64,000 nt of DNA. Origin: Cytophagales bacterium. Its GTDB lineage: Bacteria > Bacteroidota > Bacteroidia > Cytophagales > Cyclobacteriaceae. The position numbers were made by a program, and so were the translations under genes. The DNA is taken from positions 1 to 64,000 of the forward strand of contig JANYHI010000059.1 of NCBI GenBank assembly GCA_025359125.1, given 5' to 3'. The notes beneath the pieces were generated by a model that worked only from the letters and a program-made list of their open reading frames with translations, was not told the DNA's origin and ran no database searches. Position 1 is the first letter of the stretch; every line of letters starts with the position of its first letter. Below are positions 7,743 to 18,493 of the stretch, piece after piece.

Positions 7743-10574
7743 ATGAAGTACCTACAAGCAATTATTTTCTTTTGGTCGCTATCCTTCTCTTGTGTTGGCC
7801 AAGATTGGCTAAAGAATGCTGTGAAGAAAGCCGTAAAAGAAACAGTCACCGAAACGACTCAAGCACAAACCAGTAAGTTAGATTCTACTGACTTTCAATT
7901 TGTGATGTCGGTAAGCGAAGGCTCTAGTTTATTTGAAGTAGAGCAGAAAGGTGAGTCTACTGCAAAGGCTTCTAATTTTTTATTTAAAGCATTAGATGAT
8001 GAAGAGAAAAATAGAACCAAAAACACTAAGGAGATAGCGCGCGATACGCTTCAGTCGGCTATTTCTTTATATGAAAATAGATTGTATAAACTGGCAGGTG
8101 AGGGATTTATAAATGCTAAGGCTTATATGGAGGCAAACGATTTGAAACAAGACCTTTCTTATTTACGGTGCATTACCAGCTTAGGAATTATGTACTTAGT
8201 GCAAGGCAGAAATAGCGATGCGGCTGAATACATTGCGAACTCACTGCAAATAAGTACAGAGGTACTGGGAACTAAAAGTGCCGCGTATGCAGCCAACCTA
8301 AATAGCAAGGCAAAGCTCAATCAACTTAATGGAAAATATAATGAAGCTGAGATTGAATTTGATCAAACCATCCCGATCATTCAAAAACTATTTGGAGAGA
8401 AGAGTACTCAATATGCTATTGTATTAAATAACAAGGCCATGCTCTATCAAGCAATGGGCAGGTTTCCTGAGTCTGTTGAGCTAATGAAAAAATCTATTGC
8501 GGCCTCTGATGCGGCTCCAAAAAAAATAACACAAGGAGGTAAGAAATCTTTTGATAGTAGAAAATTTTTATCAAACCTGGCAGTTACGTATCAACTATCT
8601 GGCAATTTAACGGAGGCAGAAAAACAATTTATATATATCAAAGATGTTTTTGAAGGTCGCATGCAAAAAGGTAGCCCTGAGTATGCCAATGTCTTAAATC
8701 AATTAGGGGTGCTCTATATTCAAATGGGTAAGCTAGATCAAGTAGAGTCGTTATTGAAAAAATCAGCTGATGTTTATAAAAGTAATTTTACGGAAGAGAA
8801 TGCTTCATTTGCAAAATCGCAAAATGATTTAGGGAATTTTTACCGGATGCAAGCGCGGTATGCTGAAGCAGAAATAACATTGCAAAAAGCGGTGGACATT
8901 CGGAAACGAGTGTTGGGCGAAACGCACCCCGATTATGCCAAGTCGGTAGAAAACTTAGGAATACTTTATTGGAAGAAAGGCGATGTTGCAAAAGCTTATC
9001 CTTTACTAAAAGATGCTACCGATAAATCGCTGACATTTATTGGTAGTTATTTTCCGCCTATGAGCGAAACGGAAAAAACTAAATATTGGGATATTCTTCA
9101 ACCTCGCTTTCAGCGATTTTACAATTTCGCAATTGAAGCTAGTGCCACCATTCCGGATTTATTGAAAGATGTTTTCAATTATCAAATTGCTACTAAGGCA
9201 CTATTATTAAGCTCTACTAATAAAATAAAAAAATCAATATTAGAAAGTGGTAGTCAAGAGTTGATTGACGAATACAATTCATGGATCAACCAGAAGGAAG
9301 CACTATCGAGATTCTATGCTTTATCGAAGCAAGATTTACAACAACAGAAAATTGATTTGGCTGATCTTGAACGAAAGGCCAATGCAACAGAGCGCTCTCT
9401 TTCACTTAAGTCTTCAGACTTCTCTCAGGCTTTCGGTGTAGAGAAAATTGACTTTACTAAAATTGCTTCAATACTTGGTGATACCGAGGCAGCACTGGAA
9501 ATCATCCGAATCCATTCTTACGATAAAGATTTTATTGATGAAGCTAAATACATGGCGCTCGTTTTAACAAAGGGATCAACAGTTCCAAAAATGGCAGTAC
9601 TTGATAATGGCAAACAATTAGAAACGCGCTATGCAAAATTTTATAAAAATTCTATTCAACAAAAATCGGTTGACGATTATGCTTTTGATCAATACTGGTC
9701 TAAGATTGATCCACTGTTAGCCGGCAAAAAATCTATTTATGTATCGCCCGATGGTGTTTACAATCAAATCAACATCAATACCATTAAAAAGAAAGATGGA
9801 GATTATATTTTGAATAGATATGATCTTATCGTTATCGGAAATTCTAAAGATTTAATTGCTATCAAAAAGAGAAAGCCGATTGTAACTAAAAAAGATGCGT
9901 TCATTTTAGGTTTTCCTGATTATGCAGGCGCGGCCGTTCCATTACCGGGCACAAAGGTGGAGATAGAAGCAATCAATAAAATTCTGATTGCCTCTGGTTA
10001 TAAAACTTCTCTCAAGCAAGTAAAAGAAGCATCTGAAAAAAATCTTAAAGCGGTAAAAGGCCCGCAGCTTATGCATATTGCAACGCATGGCTATTTTTTA
10101 GCCGATGCCGATTTACTAGGTGGCGATGCACTGGGAGTAGAAGCAGACAATGCTAAGAATAATCCATTGCTTCGCTCGGGGTTGATTTTGGCAGGCGCAG
10201 CTAAAGACAACACCAATATTGATTTGGCTAGTAACGATAACGGCATTCTTACTGCCTACGAAGCCATGAATTTATCGCTGGATGGAACAGATTTGATTGT
10301 ATTGAGCGCTTGTGAGACTGGCTTGGGAGATGTAAAAGCAGGCGAAGGAGTTTATGGATTACAGCGAGCATTTTTAGTAGCAGGTGCCAATGCGTTAGTC
10401 ATGAGCCTTTGGAAAGTGGATGATGCTGCAACACAACAACTGATGACAAACTTTTATACCAACTGGGCAAAGGGGGGTAGCAAAGTAAAAGCGTTTAAAG
10501 CAGCACAGCTTCAGTTGATGCTAAAATATAAAGAGCCTTACTATTGGGGTGCTTTTGTAATGATGGGGATGTAA
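7743..10574 (+). CDS. exported TPR-CHAT domain protein (943 aa)
   Basis: The signal peptide covers about residues 1-19 (M-K-Y-L-Q-A-I-I-F-F, cleavage near V-G-Q). A TPR solenoid follows (about 90-440), with repeats of the N-x-L-G-x-L-Y type. The C-terminal CHAT domain (about 640-943) is a caspase-like cysteine peptidase fold. The likely catalytic His is in I-A-T-H-G-Y-F (His782) and the Cys in VLSACETGLG (Cys857), so the peptidase looks intact. CHAT proteins often act on partners recognised by their TPRs; no substrate is evident here. The signal peptide puts it in the periplasm or outside the cell, unlike cytoplasmic CRISPR-linked TPR-CHAT. A TTG at 7701 is rejected as start because the ATG at 7743 begins the signal peptide. 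It is convergent with a related, larger gene. Confidence 0.88.
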   Translation: MKYLQAIIFFWSLSFSCVGQDWLKNAVKKAVKETVTETTQAQTSKLDSTDFQFVMSVSEGSSLFEVEQKGESTAKASNFLFKALDDEEKNRTKNTKEIARDTLQSAISLYENRLYKLAGEGFINAKAYMEANDLKQDLSYLRCITSLGIMYLVQGRNSDAAEYIANSLQISTEVLGTKSAAYAANLNSKAKLNQLNGKYNEAEIEFDQTIPIIQKLFGEKSTQYAIVLNNKAMLYQAMGRFPESVELMKKSIAASDAAPKKITQGGKKSFDSRKFLSNLAVTYQLSGNLTEAEKQFIYIKDVFEGRMQKGSPEYANVLNQLGVLYIQMGKLDQVESLLKKSADVYKSNFTEENASFAKSQNDLGNFYRMQARYAEAEITLQKAVDIRKRVLGETHPDYAKSVENLGILYWKKGDVAKAYPLLKDATDKSLTFIGSYFPPMSETEKTKYWDILQPRFQRFYNFAIEASATIPDLLKDVFNYQIATKALLLSSTNKIKKSILESGSQELIDEYNSWINQKEALSRFYALSKQDLQQQKIDLADLERKANATERSLSLKSSDFSQAFGVEKIDFTKIASILGDTEAALEIIRIHSYDKDFIDEAKYMALVLTKGSTVPKMAVLDNGKQLETRYAKFYKNSIQQKSVDDYAFDQYWSKIDPLLAGKKSIYVSPDGVYNQININTIKKKDGDYILNRYDLIVIGNSKDLIAIKKRKPIVTKKDAFILGFPDYAGAAVPLPGTKVEIEAINKILIASGYKTSLKQVKEASEKNLKAVKGPQLMHIATHGYFLADADLLGGDALGVEADNAKNNPLLRSGLILAGAAKDNTNIDLASNDNGILTAYEAMNLSLDGTDLIVLSACETGLGDVKAGEGVYGLQRAFLVAGANALVMSLWKVDDAATQQLMTNFYTNWAKGGSKVKAFKAAQLQLMLKYKEPYYWGAFVMMGM

Positions 10575-10580
10575 TTTTTT

Positions 10581-10642
10581 GGTGATGAAAGTTGTTAGCT
10601 GAATGTATTAATTGTCCAGCTAACAACCAATCACTGATCACC
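10581..10642. terminator. inverted repeat between convergent CHAT genes
   Basis: GTTGTTAGCTG (10591-10601) pairs perfectly with CAGCTAACAAC (10617-10627). An outer GGTGAT/ATCACC pair lies at 10581-10586 and 10637-10642. It sits between two stop codons, so a bidirectional terminator is likely, though there is no long T run. Confidence 0.55.
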
Positions 10643-10654
10643 AATAACGCATAA

Positions 10655-13600
10655 CTAATTATCCAATCCGATCATCATAAACGGTGCCCAGTAATATGGT
10701 TCCGGATATTCTACTCGCAATTCTTTTTTAGCTTCTATAAAGCTCTGGCGCATATTATTAGTGGTAAGCCATTTTTTATAAAAATTGAGAATGAGTTTTT
10801 GGGTAGCTTCATCATCTACCTTAAACATACTCATAATAAGAACTTTCGCACCCGCCACTAAAAACGCGCGTTGCAATCCGTACACACCTTCTCCGTTGGC
10901 AATTTCACCTAACCCTGTTTCGCACGCACTCAATACAACTAAATCAGTTTTGTCTAAATTTAAACTCATTGCTTCGTAAGCAGTTAAAATTCCACTTTCA
11001 ATATTATAGTTGTAGTTGGTTTTATCTAAAATATCTCCAGCGCCTTTTAACAACAGACCAGTCTTCATCAGTGGGTTTTCGTTTAGAGTTGCTTCGCTGC
11101 TGGTGAGTTCACTGGTCTCATTTTTATCGGAGGCCGGAGTGGTGAAGCCGTGCGTTGCCACGTGAAATATTTTAGGACTTTCTAATTCTTTTACACGATC
11201 TTCCGTTGCTGAGTTTTCTACAAACTCAGAAGTCTTCCAACCTTTACTCTTGAGTAGTGCTTCTAATTCATTTACTTCTTTTTCGGTACCAGGTAAAGAA
11301 GCTACTCTTTGCGAATTGGAGGAGGATGCATAGAAAAGCGGATTGCCAAACATCGTTGCCGTGTTAGATGGCACTCCACCTTTCGATTTAATTTTTCGTA
11401 AGTATAAATCTTTTGTGTTGCTCACCAATACAATGTTGGAGTTATCGATCACAAACTTTCCATCTGGCGTAGGTATTGCTTCCAAATTCAATTGATTGTA
11501 GACACCATCAGGAGAAAGGTAGATGACTGCGTTTAGCCCAATCTCTTTTTGAATAGGCTCCCAAAATACTTTATATGAAAATTTATCTTCTGTTTTGCTC
11601 ATGATTGAATTTCGGAAATACTTAAAATAACGAGTCTCCATTCGATATCCTTCAGGTAACTCAATGGCCTTCGGTCTCGCGTTGTCATTTTTTACATAGA
11701 GTGCCACATACTTAATGGTATCTGTAAAAGTATGATTGAAGTGACGATAGCGCACCATCTCTATGGCTACTTCATTTTTAGTTATGGCCTTCTGAACATT
11801 TTCGTATGTGATTTTCTTCGTTTCAAAACTTTGGCTAAATAATTCAGATCGTTCGCTTAATGTGCGTTCCAGTTTTTCTACCTCTTGTGTAAGAGCTGCG
11901 GGGTCAATTGTGTTTTGGGTTAGCTGATCGGTACTCATTGAAAGTACATTGGTTAAAAATTCTTTTTTCGCAACCCAATCGGCATACGTTTTCTTCAGAT
12001 TATCGTCTGTGCTATTCATAATGCGCTCGCGAATTTTTATTGAGGAGCTTAGTAATAAAGCTTTTGTTAAAAGTTGGTAGTTGTAAACCTTGCCGCTTAA
12101 ATCTTTAAAATCATCTAGCTGGCTAAAGGCAAGTGTATTGTAAAATTCAAAGTCACCTTTAATGGTATTCCAGTACTTAGCTTTTTCGCGTTCACTCAAA
12201 GCAGGGAAATAAAGCTTAATAAAACTTTCATAGTTGGTAAGAGCCTCTTCTATGTTTCGTTTCGATCGCTTGAAGTCTTTTTCCATATAGTAGACTTTGG
12301 CCTGCTTAGAGAGAATCTTCACATACTCAGGATGTGTTTTGTTAAAATATTTTTCATAAATATTTTTTGCCTGAATGTAGTATTCTTCAGCTTTTTTATA
12401 ATTTTTTATTTGGTAGAAAACATCGGCTGTTAACGTAAATATGGAGGCGGCATTGATATTATTTTTAGAACCTGTTTTGGCTCTCCAGATTGCTTCTGCC
12501 TGAGTAAGAACAGCAAAGGCAGCATTGTATTTTTTTGCGGCAATGTTAATGACTGCAACATTTTTTAGTATGTCAGCATATTGCGGGTTATCTTTCCCTA
12601 GTCGGCTGCCCATAATTTCTTCTGCCTCCAGCATTAATTTATCTACCGTCTCAAACCTGTCGCCTTTATAAAATTTGATTAGCGAAAGTTGTGCAAGTGA
12701 TTTTGCTACTTCAATATGATTGCGTCCAAACTGTTTTTCTTGACTGCCTAATGCTTTCTCAATATTTTCAGCGGCACGCTCATAGTCGCCAATAGCATAT
12801 TCAATATCTCCAAGTAATTTTTGCGTAGATGCCGTTTTAGAAGATTTATCTCCATAAACAGTAGTAGCAATTTGATTAGCACGCTGTGCAATTTTGTCTG
12901 CCTCTGTATAATCACCCTCTGCCAATCTCAATCGCCCTTGATTTACCAATGGCTCAACTAGGCGAAGTGAATTTTTTCCATATAGTTTTTCATACTCTTC
13001 AATTAGCCTGGTTAGTAATTCATCTGTTGCTGAATATCGGCCTAGCTGAATAAATAAACTTGACAATTGCTGGGCAGTTGCTAGCTCATCCAAGCCAACA
13101 ATTGTTTCGGCTCTTGAAATAATTTTTTTAGTTCGGTCTAGGTTATCCTCTGCCTCGTCAAACAATCCTTCTATACCTAATAAAGTTGCCTGTGTCTCAA
13201 GTGCCTGAATATAAAATATTTTTTTATCCTCCTGTTTTCTTACCTCATCAAGTATGGCAGCAGACTTAACTAAATTCGCATCAGCTTTTTCGTACTGCCC
13301 TAGCTTAATTTGCAATTTGGCGATGTTTGTTAACTCTGCACCGTACAAAAAATCTTTATCATCGTATTTGGCACGTGCCACCAGTCCGGCTTTGTCTAGC
13401 GTAGCGTTGGCCTCGGCAAACCTATCAGTCAATTCAAATAAGGTTGCCATGTGGTTGAGAATATCCAGGTGATCTTTATGCCAGGCGCCAATTTCAGTGG
13501 CCACCACATTATCAAAACTCTCCTTGTAAATTTTACTCGCTTCAGGAATTTTATTGGTATAATCGAGGTAGTAATTGGCTAATTTGATTTTGGCCAGATG

Positions 13601-14878
13601 AGTTTCGGGTGCGGACTCTCCAAACAAATCAGTTTTTATCTCTACAATAGTTTTAAGATAGTTTTCCGCATTTGCATAATTTTTTTGATATAAAGCCAGC
13701 CCCTCTAAAAACTCCAATACATTGGCAGTGACAATATTATTTTTAGGAAGTGCTTTTGTATTTGCGATAAGCGCATTGGCATCTTTTTCTAAATTCTTTG
13801 TTTTGTCTTTGCTGAGCTTGGAATCGTACTCAATTGCTTTTAATCTCACCGGATAAATACTTCCTTCTTTATAATTACTCTTAATCATTTTCTCATACTC
13901 CACTTTCATGTTAGAGAATTTGGATGTGTTACCCTGTGCCAAAAATCTTTTCAATTGTTCTTCATAAATAAATGCTGCTAGGTAATGTGAGTTATTGTGC
14001 TCTCTCAACAGGCTATTTAACGCGCGAGAATATCCCGTGCCAGTTGGAAAATCGTCATCCAGATTTAAGCCTCCTTCCACCAAAAGATTAGACCATAGAA
14101 ATTGATTTTTAGCAAACGATAAATCTCCTTCACCTAAATTTTTGTCAATCCATCTAGCATTAGATGAGAAAGCTGAATCGGCACTGTTGAATTTCCCTTG
14201 GTTGCGATACGTATTTCCGATATCTATTAATAACCGAGCATACTCCTGCATTCTAATCTTCAATTCATCTTCCGGAATTTTTCTACTTTTTAAATTCCCT
14301 TTGTCGTCTACAAATGTTTCTTGCTTGGCAGCTCTACCTGCAAAATATTTTTGATTGGCTAGTAACAATTCGATCGCTTCACGATAAAAACCTTGGCCAG
14401 TCATAGCTTCAGCTTGAGCAATTCCCCATCTGGCTTTAGTATCTTCATTGAAGAAAGCTCCTTTTTCCAGAATTTTTTTTGAGTCTTGTAGAAAACTTCG
14501 AGCGATTCGGTATGAACCGTTTTGAGAATAGAGTTCAGCTATGCTAATTAATAATAAGCCGTGCTTTTGACTATTCTCTTTGTCGATTGCGAGACTTCGA
14601 GAGATAGCATCTTGAACGCTGCTTTCAAATTCTATAAAACGTCCCGAAGCCAAATGGAATTTGGCGTTTAATAAATGGTATTTAACCAGATAAGAATTTT
14701 GATCGCCTAATTTTTTAAATGATTTCTTTTTAAATTTTTCTAATAGCGAACTCGCTTTATCATAGTCACCAATTTCGTAAGCCGTTTCCACAGCCTTAAT
14801 AGCTTTGTCATTTTTGCTTTGTGCATTTGCAAGTAGCGAGCTAAAAGAAAAAGCAACAACCCAAATCGTAATTTTCAT
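10655..14878 (-). CDS. exported giant TPR-CHAT domain protein (1407 aa)
   Basis: The signal peptide (about 1-19, ending N-A-Q) is followed by an unusually long TPR region (about 30-930) and a C-terminal CHAT peptidase domain (about 1100-1407). The His motif H-V-A-T-H-G (His1243) and LVVLSACETGLG (Cys1319) keep the catalytic pair. The last 170 residues are strongly similar to the convergent 943-residue protein, including G-E-G-V-Y-G-L-Q-R-A-F-L-V-A-G-A and E-P-Y-Y-W near the end, so the two are paralogues. The TPR part is about twice as long here. Function unknown; an exported protease or scaffold is the best inference. It lies downstream of mutB on the same strand, with a hairpin between them. 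Confidence 0.88.
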   Translation of the reverse strand: MKITIWVVAFSFSSLLANAQSKNDKAIKAVETAYEIGDYDKASSLLEKFKKKSFKKLGDQNSYLVKYHLLNAKFHLASGRFIEFESSVQDAISRSLAIDKENSQKHGLLLISIAELYSQNGSYRIARSFLQDSKKILEKGAFFNEDTKARWGIAQAEAMTGQGFYREAIELLLANQKYFAGRAAKQETFVDDKGNLKSRKIPEDELKIRMQEYARLLIDIGNTYRNQGKFNSADSAFSSNARWIDKNLGEGDLSFAKNQFLWSNLLVEGGLNLDDDFPTGTGYSRALNSLLREHNNSHYLAAFIYEEQLKRFLAQGNTSKFSNMKVEYEKMIKSNYKEGSIYPVRLKAIEYDSKLSKDKTKNLEKDANALIANTKALPKNNIVTANVLEFLEGLALYQKNYANAENYLKTIVEIKTDLFGESAPETHLAKIKLANYYLDYTNKIPEASKIYKESFDNVVATEIGAWHKDHLDILNHMATLFELTDRFAEANATLDKAGLVARAKYDDKDFLYGAELTNIAKLQIKLGQYEKADANLVKSAAILDEVRKQEDKKIFYIQALETQATLLGIEGLFDEAEDNLDRTKKIISRAETIVGLDELATAQQLSSLFIQLGRYSATDELLTRLIEEYEKLYGKNSLRLVEPLVNQGRLRLAEGDYTEADKIAQRANQIATTVYGDKSSKTASTQKLLGDIEYAIGDYERAAENIEKALGSQEKQFGRNHIEVAKSLAQLSLIKFYKGDRFETVDKLMLEAEEIMGSRLGKDNPQYADILKNVAVINIAAKKYNAAFAVLTQAEAIWRAKTGSKNNINAASIFTLTADVFYQIKNYKKAEEYYIQAKNIYEKYFNKTHPEYVKILSKQAKVYYMEKDFKRSKRNIEEALTNYESFIKLYFPALSEREKAKYWNTIKGDFEFYNTLAFSQLDDFKDLSGKVYNYQLLTKALLLSSSIKIRERIMNSTDDNLKKTYADWVAKKEFLTNVLSMSTDQLTQNTIDPAALTQEVEKLERTLSERSELFSQSFETKKITYENVQKAITKNEVAIEMVRYRHFNHTFTDTIKYVALYVKNDNARPKAIELPEGYRMETRYFKYFRNSIMSKTEDKFSYKVFWEPIQKEIGLNAVIYLSPDGVYNQLNLEAIPTPDGKFVIDNSNIVLVSNTKDLYLRKIKSKGGVPSNTATMFGNPLFYASSSNSQRVASLPGTEKEVNELEALLKSKGWKTSEFVENSATEDRVKELESPKIFHVATHGFTTPASDKNETSELTSSEATLNENPLMKTGLLLKGAGDILDKTNYNYNIESGILTAYEAMSLNLDKTDLVVLSACETGLGEIANGEGVYGLQRAFLVAGAKVLIMSMFKVDDEATQKLILNFYKKWLTTNNMRQSFIEAKKELRVEYPEPYYWAPFMMIGLDN

Positions 14879-15006
14879 TAGTAAATAATTTAAATTTTAA
14901 AATTAGATCGAACAACCAAATTTTTTGTGTGCTATTAACTTGGCGCAAATTTTTCTTCATTAAGCCATCGGTTAAATGAAGTGTAGCATCTATAATTAAT
15001 ATTAAA

Positions 15007-15023
15007 GCTACTATAAAAGTAGC
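15007..15023 (-). terminator. hairpin downstream of mutB
   Basis: GCTACT (15007-15012) pairs with AGTAGC (15018-15023) around a 5-base loop. On the minus strand it is followed by TTTAATATTA, so it can end the mutA-mutB transcript. The rest of the 189-base gap up to the CHAT start is AT-rich with no clear promoter match. Confidence 0.55.
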
Positions 15024-15067
15024 GTTTTTTCAGAGAAGAAATTTTGAGAAAGGGGAGGCGGAAAATT

Positions 15068-17191
15068 TTATTCCTCTAATAAGCTATTCAAGATTTTACG
15101 TGCAGACTCTGTTATGGGCGTACCGGGTCCAAAAATTCCGCTCACGCCCGCAGTTTTTAAAAAATCATAATCTTTTTGTGGTATTACGCCACCCGCTACC
15201 ACGCGTATATCCGGTCTTCCGATTTTTTTTAATTCGTTAATCAAAGCAGGTATAAGTGTTTTATGGCCTGCAGCTAAACTAGATGCCCCAACAACATGCA
15301 CATCATTTTCAGCAGCCTGCATGGCAACTTCTTCAGGTGTTTGAAAAAGCGGACCTATATCTACATCAAAGCCCAAATCAGCGAAAGCGCTTGAAATAAT
15401 TTTAGCGCCACGATCATGCCCGTCTTGCCCCATTTTGGCGATTAATATCCTGGGGCGTCTTCCATCTAATGCAGCGAATTTATCTGCCAATGCTCTTACT
15501 TCTGCCAGTTCATTTTTATTTTTCATCTCACTCGAATATACACCGGAAATAGATTGAATGGTTGCCTTGTATCGACCAAAAGATTTTTCCATAGCAGATG
15601 AAATTTCGCCCAGTGTAGCGTGACTTCTTGCCGCTACAATTGCCAATACTAATAAATTCTCTTTGCCACTGGCGGCAGCCTTTTCTAAAGCTAAGAGTGA
15701 AGCGATAACTTTTTCATTGTCACGTTCTGCTTTCAGTTTCTCCAGCCGCTCGATTTGTTCTTGCCGCACCACAGTATTATCTATATCTAATATTTCAATA
15801 TCCGATTTTTCATTGGTAGTGTATTTGTTTACACCCACAATTACATCTTTGCCCGAATCGATGCGTGCTTGCTTGGCAGCGGCTGCCTCTTCAATTCTTA
15901 ATTTAGGAATACCACTTTCTATTGCTTTGGTCATACCTCCTAACTTCTCTACTTCTTCTATCAGAGCCCATGCTTTGTCGGCCAACTCTTGTGTGAGATA
16001 TTCTACATAGTAAGAGCCACCTAAGGGATCTATTACTTGCGTAATGCCCGTTTCTTTTTGTAAATAGATTTGCGTGTTGCGTGCGATGCGTGCCGAAAAA
16101 TCGGTCGGCAGCGCGATGGCCTCGTCTAAGGAATTAGTGTGGAGCGATTGAGTTCCTCCCAATGTTGCAGCCAACGCTTCAACACAGGTTCGTGTTACAT
16201 TGTTGTATGGATCTTGCTCAGTTAAACTCCAACCAGAAGTTTGGCAATGCGTTCGTAAGGCCATCGACTTCGGATTTTTGGGATTGAACTGCTGCACAAT
16301 TCTCGACCACAATAATCTGCCGGCTCGCATCTTAGCAATTTCCATAAAGAAGTTCATACCTATGCCCCAAAAGAAAGACAACCTTGGAGCAAAGTCATCA
16401 ATGTCAATCCCTGCTTTCAGTCCTGCTCGAATATATTCTAACCCATCGGCTAGCGTGTAAGCCAATTCTAAATGTGCCGGAGCTCCTGCCTCGTGCATGT
16501 GGTAGCCACTAATGCTGATGCTATTGAATTTGGGCATGTGCTGAGAGCAATACGAAAAAATATCTGCTACAATGCGCATAGAATGCGAAGGCGGATAGAT
16601 GTAGGTGTTGCGCACCATAAATTCTTTTAAAATATCATTTTGGATTGTGCCACTAAGTTGCGATGGCTTTATCCCTTGTTTTTCGGCAGCAACAATGTAA
16701 AATGCTAGAATTGGAATGACGGCTCCATTCATCGTCATAGACACTGATATTTTATCGAGCGGAATCTGATCGAATAAAATTTTCATATCCAAAACAGAAT
16801 CGATAGCTACACCGGCTTTACCAACATCGCCAGCCACGCGGGGGTGATCCGAATCATACCCGCGGTGCGTAGCCAAATCAAACGCAACCGATAATCCTTT
16901 TTGCCCGGCCGCTAAATTTCTTTTGTAAAAAGCATTTGAATCTTTGGCTGTAGAAAAGCCTGCATACTGTCGGATAGTCCAAGGGCGAACCGTGTACATA
17001 GAAGCATACGGTCCTCTTAAGTAAGGCGGCAAGCCAGCTTGGTGATTTTTTAATTCTTCCGTATTTATATCTTGTTTGCTATACGTTGGTTTAATCGAAA
17101 TTTTTTCTGGCGAAAGCAAAGGAGGATTCGGATTTACTTCGGCAGAAAGACTTATTGGCTCAAGTTGGATGTTAGAAAAGTCCGGTCTCAT
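15068..17191 (-). CDS. mutB: methylmalonyl-CoA mutase large subunit
   Basis: A 707-residue catalytic subunit that interconverts succinyl-CoA and (R)-methylmalonyl-CoA using adenosylcobalamin, in the propionate pathway. The TIM-barrel substrate domain occupies about 1-550, with [12 protein letters not shown] near residue 120. The C-terminal cobalamin domain carries the lower-ligand motif GQDGHDRG, followed by S-L-A-A-G-H and V-V-A-G-G-V-I-P. Length is normal. Its ATG overlaps the stop of mutA by 4 bases (17188-17191), showing translational coupling in a mutA-mutB operon. Confidence 0.96.
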   Translation of the reverse strand: MRPDFSNIQLEPISLSAEVNPNPPLLSPEKISIKPTYSKQDINTEELKNHQAGLPPYLRGPYASMYTVRPWTIRQYAGFSTAKDSNAFYKRNLAAGQKGLSVAFDLATHRGYDSDHPRVAGDVGKAGVAIDSVLDMKILFDQIPLDKISVSMTMNGAVIPILAFYIVAAEKQGIKPSQLSGTIQNDILKEFMVRNTYIYPPSHSMRIVADIFSYCSQHMPKFNSISISGYHMHEAGAPAHLELAYTLADGLEYIRAGLKAGIDIDDFAPRLSFFWGIGMNFFMEIAKMRAGRLLWSRIVQQFNPKNPKSMALRTHCQTSGWSLTEQDPYNNVTRTCVEALAATLGGTQSLHTNSLDEAIALPTDFSARIARNTQIYLQKETGITQVIDPLGGSYYVEYLTQELADKAWALIEEVEKLGGMTKAIESGIPKLRIEEAAAAKQARIDSGKDVIVGVNKYTTNEKSDIEILDIDNTVVRQEQIERLEKLKAERDNEKVIASLLALEKAAASGKENLLVLAIVAARSHATLGEISSAMEKSFGRYKATIQSISGVYSSEMKNKNELAEVRALADKFAALDGRRPRILIAKMGQDGHDRGAKIISSAFADLGFDVDIGPLFQTPEEVAMQAAENDVHVVGASSLAAGHKTLIPALINELKKIGRPDIRVVAGGVIPQKDYDFLKTAGVSGIFGPGTPITESARKILNSLLEE

Positions 17192-18303
17192 ACGTTAGTT
17201 AACTCTTGAAATTTTTTCCACGTTTGCTCAGCTAATTGCTTGGTTACCGATTCGATATAATAAGATCCTGCGAGTGGGTCGGCCACGTTAGAGAAAAATG
17301 ATTCCTCGTGTAAGATGGAAGAAGTGTTTCGCGCTATACGGTTCATCATTGTATTACGCTCGTCTTCGGCTTCTAGGGTAAGCGCATCGCATCCGCCTAC
17401 TATTGCTGCCATAGCTGCATATGTTTCTTTAATTAAATTTCCTTGTGGCTGGTAAGACTCTTTTATCCACGCATGGGACGAGGCATGTATAAATAATGGC
17501 TGATGTTCTAAGTTGTAGGCTTTTTCAATGGTTCGCCAAAGTAACCGTAGAACACGCAGCTTTATAATCTCTAAGAAAATATCCGCTCCTATTACAAGCA
17601 GGAAAGAAACTGAAGCAAACGCTTCTTTGGTAAGCGAACCCAACTTCGTTTGGCTTTCTATACCTACTATTGCGTTATGCAAACCAGCGGCAAGTTCGTC
17701 ACTTAAATTTTCTTGTGGTTGAATTATAATTCCGGCAGGTTTAAAGTTTTTCCAGATTAGAAATGATTTACTCAGTTCATCTAAGAGTTTGTCTTTCCAA
17801 AAAATACATCCTGTTATTTCAGCAGGTTTGTATTTTTTTTCTGCGTAAGAGCGAAATGCTTTGAAGAATTCTATACAGGAAGAGTCTGCTAAAAATGTGA
17901 CGGAGCAGTAGGAGAGTTCGATCTTAGCTAATAATTCTTCAACGGAAATAGGTTTGGTGATTAAATCAAAACAAACTCCGGTCGCTCCATTTTGTAAGTG
18001 TTCAAGCGCAATGGCATTGGCCACTCTTGCATTTTGGACACTAACTTTTGGCATGTTTATCCAATGGCGGGCACTTCCATAGGTATCAGCAGACTCAGGT
18101 AAACTTAAAAGAAGTTGAGATGGCAAATCTTCTTGCGTATGGTAGGGCTTAATGGTAAGCCCGCACTTTTTTATAGAAAGTTTTTCTAAGGTAGCTTCAC
18201 CTTCCAACTCTTTCAAGGCTGCCTCTTCCCAGTTTTGAACGCCCTGAGGCGGAAATAAATGTTTCACGGGTTGTTTCACGAGTTCGCTTGCAATATGCTT
18301 CAA
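17188..18303 (-). CDS. mutA: methylmalonyl-CoA mutase small subunit (short form)
   Basis: A 371-residue homologue of the mutase barrel domain that pairs with MutB. Similar barrel segments are visible: M-N-R-I-A-R-N-T-S near residue 325 and [10 protein letters not shown] near residue 345, matching R-I-A-R-N-T-Q and [10 protein letters not shown] in MutB. The C-terminal cobalamin-like domain found in longer small subunits is absent, and the protein ends at [12 protein letters not shown]. It overlaps mutB by 4 bases and is divergent from dnaA. The small subunit is structural in characterised enzymes. The short length is natural, not a frameshift, because the operon junction is intact. Confidence 0.9.
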   Translation of the reverse strand: MKHIASELVKQPVKHLFPPQGVQNWEEAALKELEGEATLEKLSIKKCGLTIKPYHTQEDLPSQLLLSLPESADTYGSARHWINMPKVSVQNARVANAIALEHLQNGATGVCFDLITKPISVEELLAKIELSYCSVTFLADSSCIEFFKAFRSYAEKKYKPAEITGCIFWKDKLLDELSKSFLIWKNFKPAGIIIQPQENLSDELAAGLHNAIVGIESQTKLGSLTKEAFASVSFLLVIGADIFLEIIKLRVLRLLWRTIEKAYNLEHQPLFIHASSHAWIKESYQPQGNLIKETYAAMAAIVGGCDALTLEAEDERNTMMNRIARNTSSILHEESFFSNVADPLAGSYYIESVTKQLAEQTWKKFQELTNV

Positions 18304-18493
18304 GTTGAATTTTAGTTTGCATTAAATCAATTCTTTTTTTATAAAAACCGCGTAATTACCTGACTGAAATTCTTTTTGAAAAGTCAAGAGAGTTTTTTCT
18401 TTTTTTCCTCTTTTGATTTTCATTTTTTTTTACACCTTTGTCTCCCCGCAATACAAAAAAATAACAAAACCAAGCAAAACCTTGAACTCAATA

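Noticed and set aside
18304-18493. Possible replication origin upstream of dnaA
   Set aside because: No TTATCCACA-type boxes or ordered repeats were found in the gap, and the genes around are not a usual oriC set.
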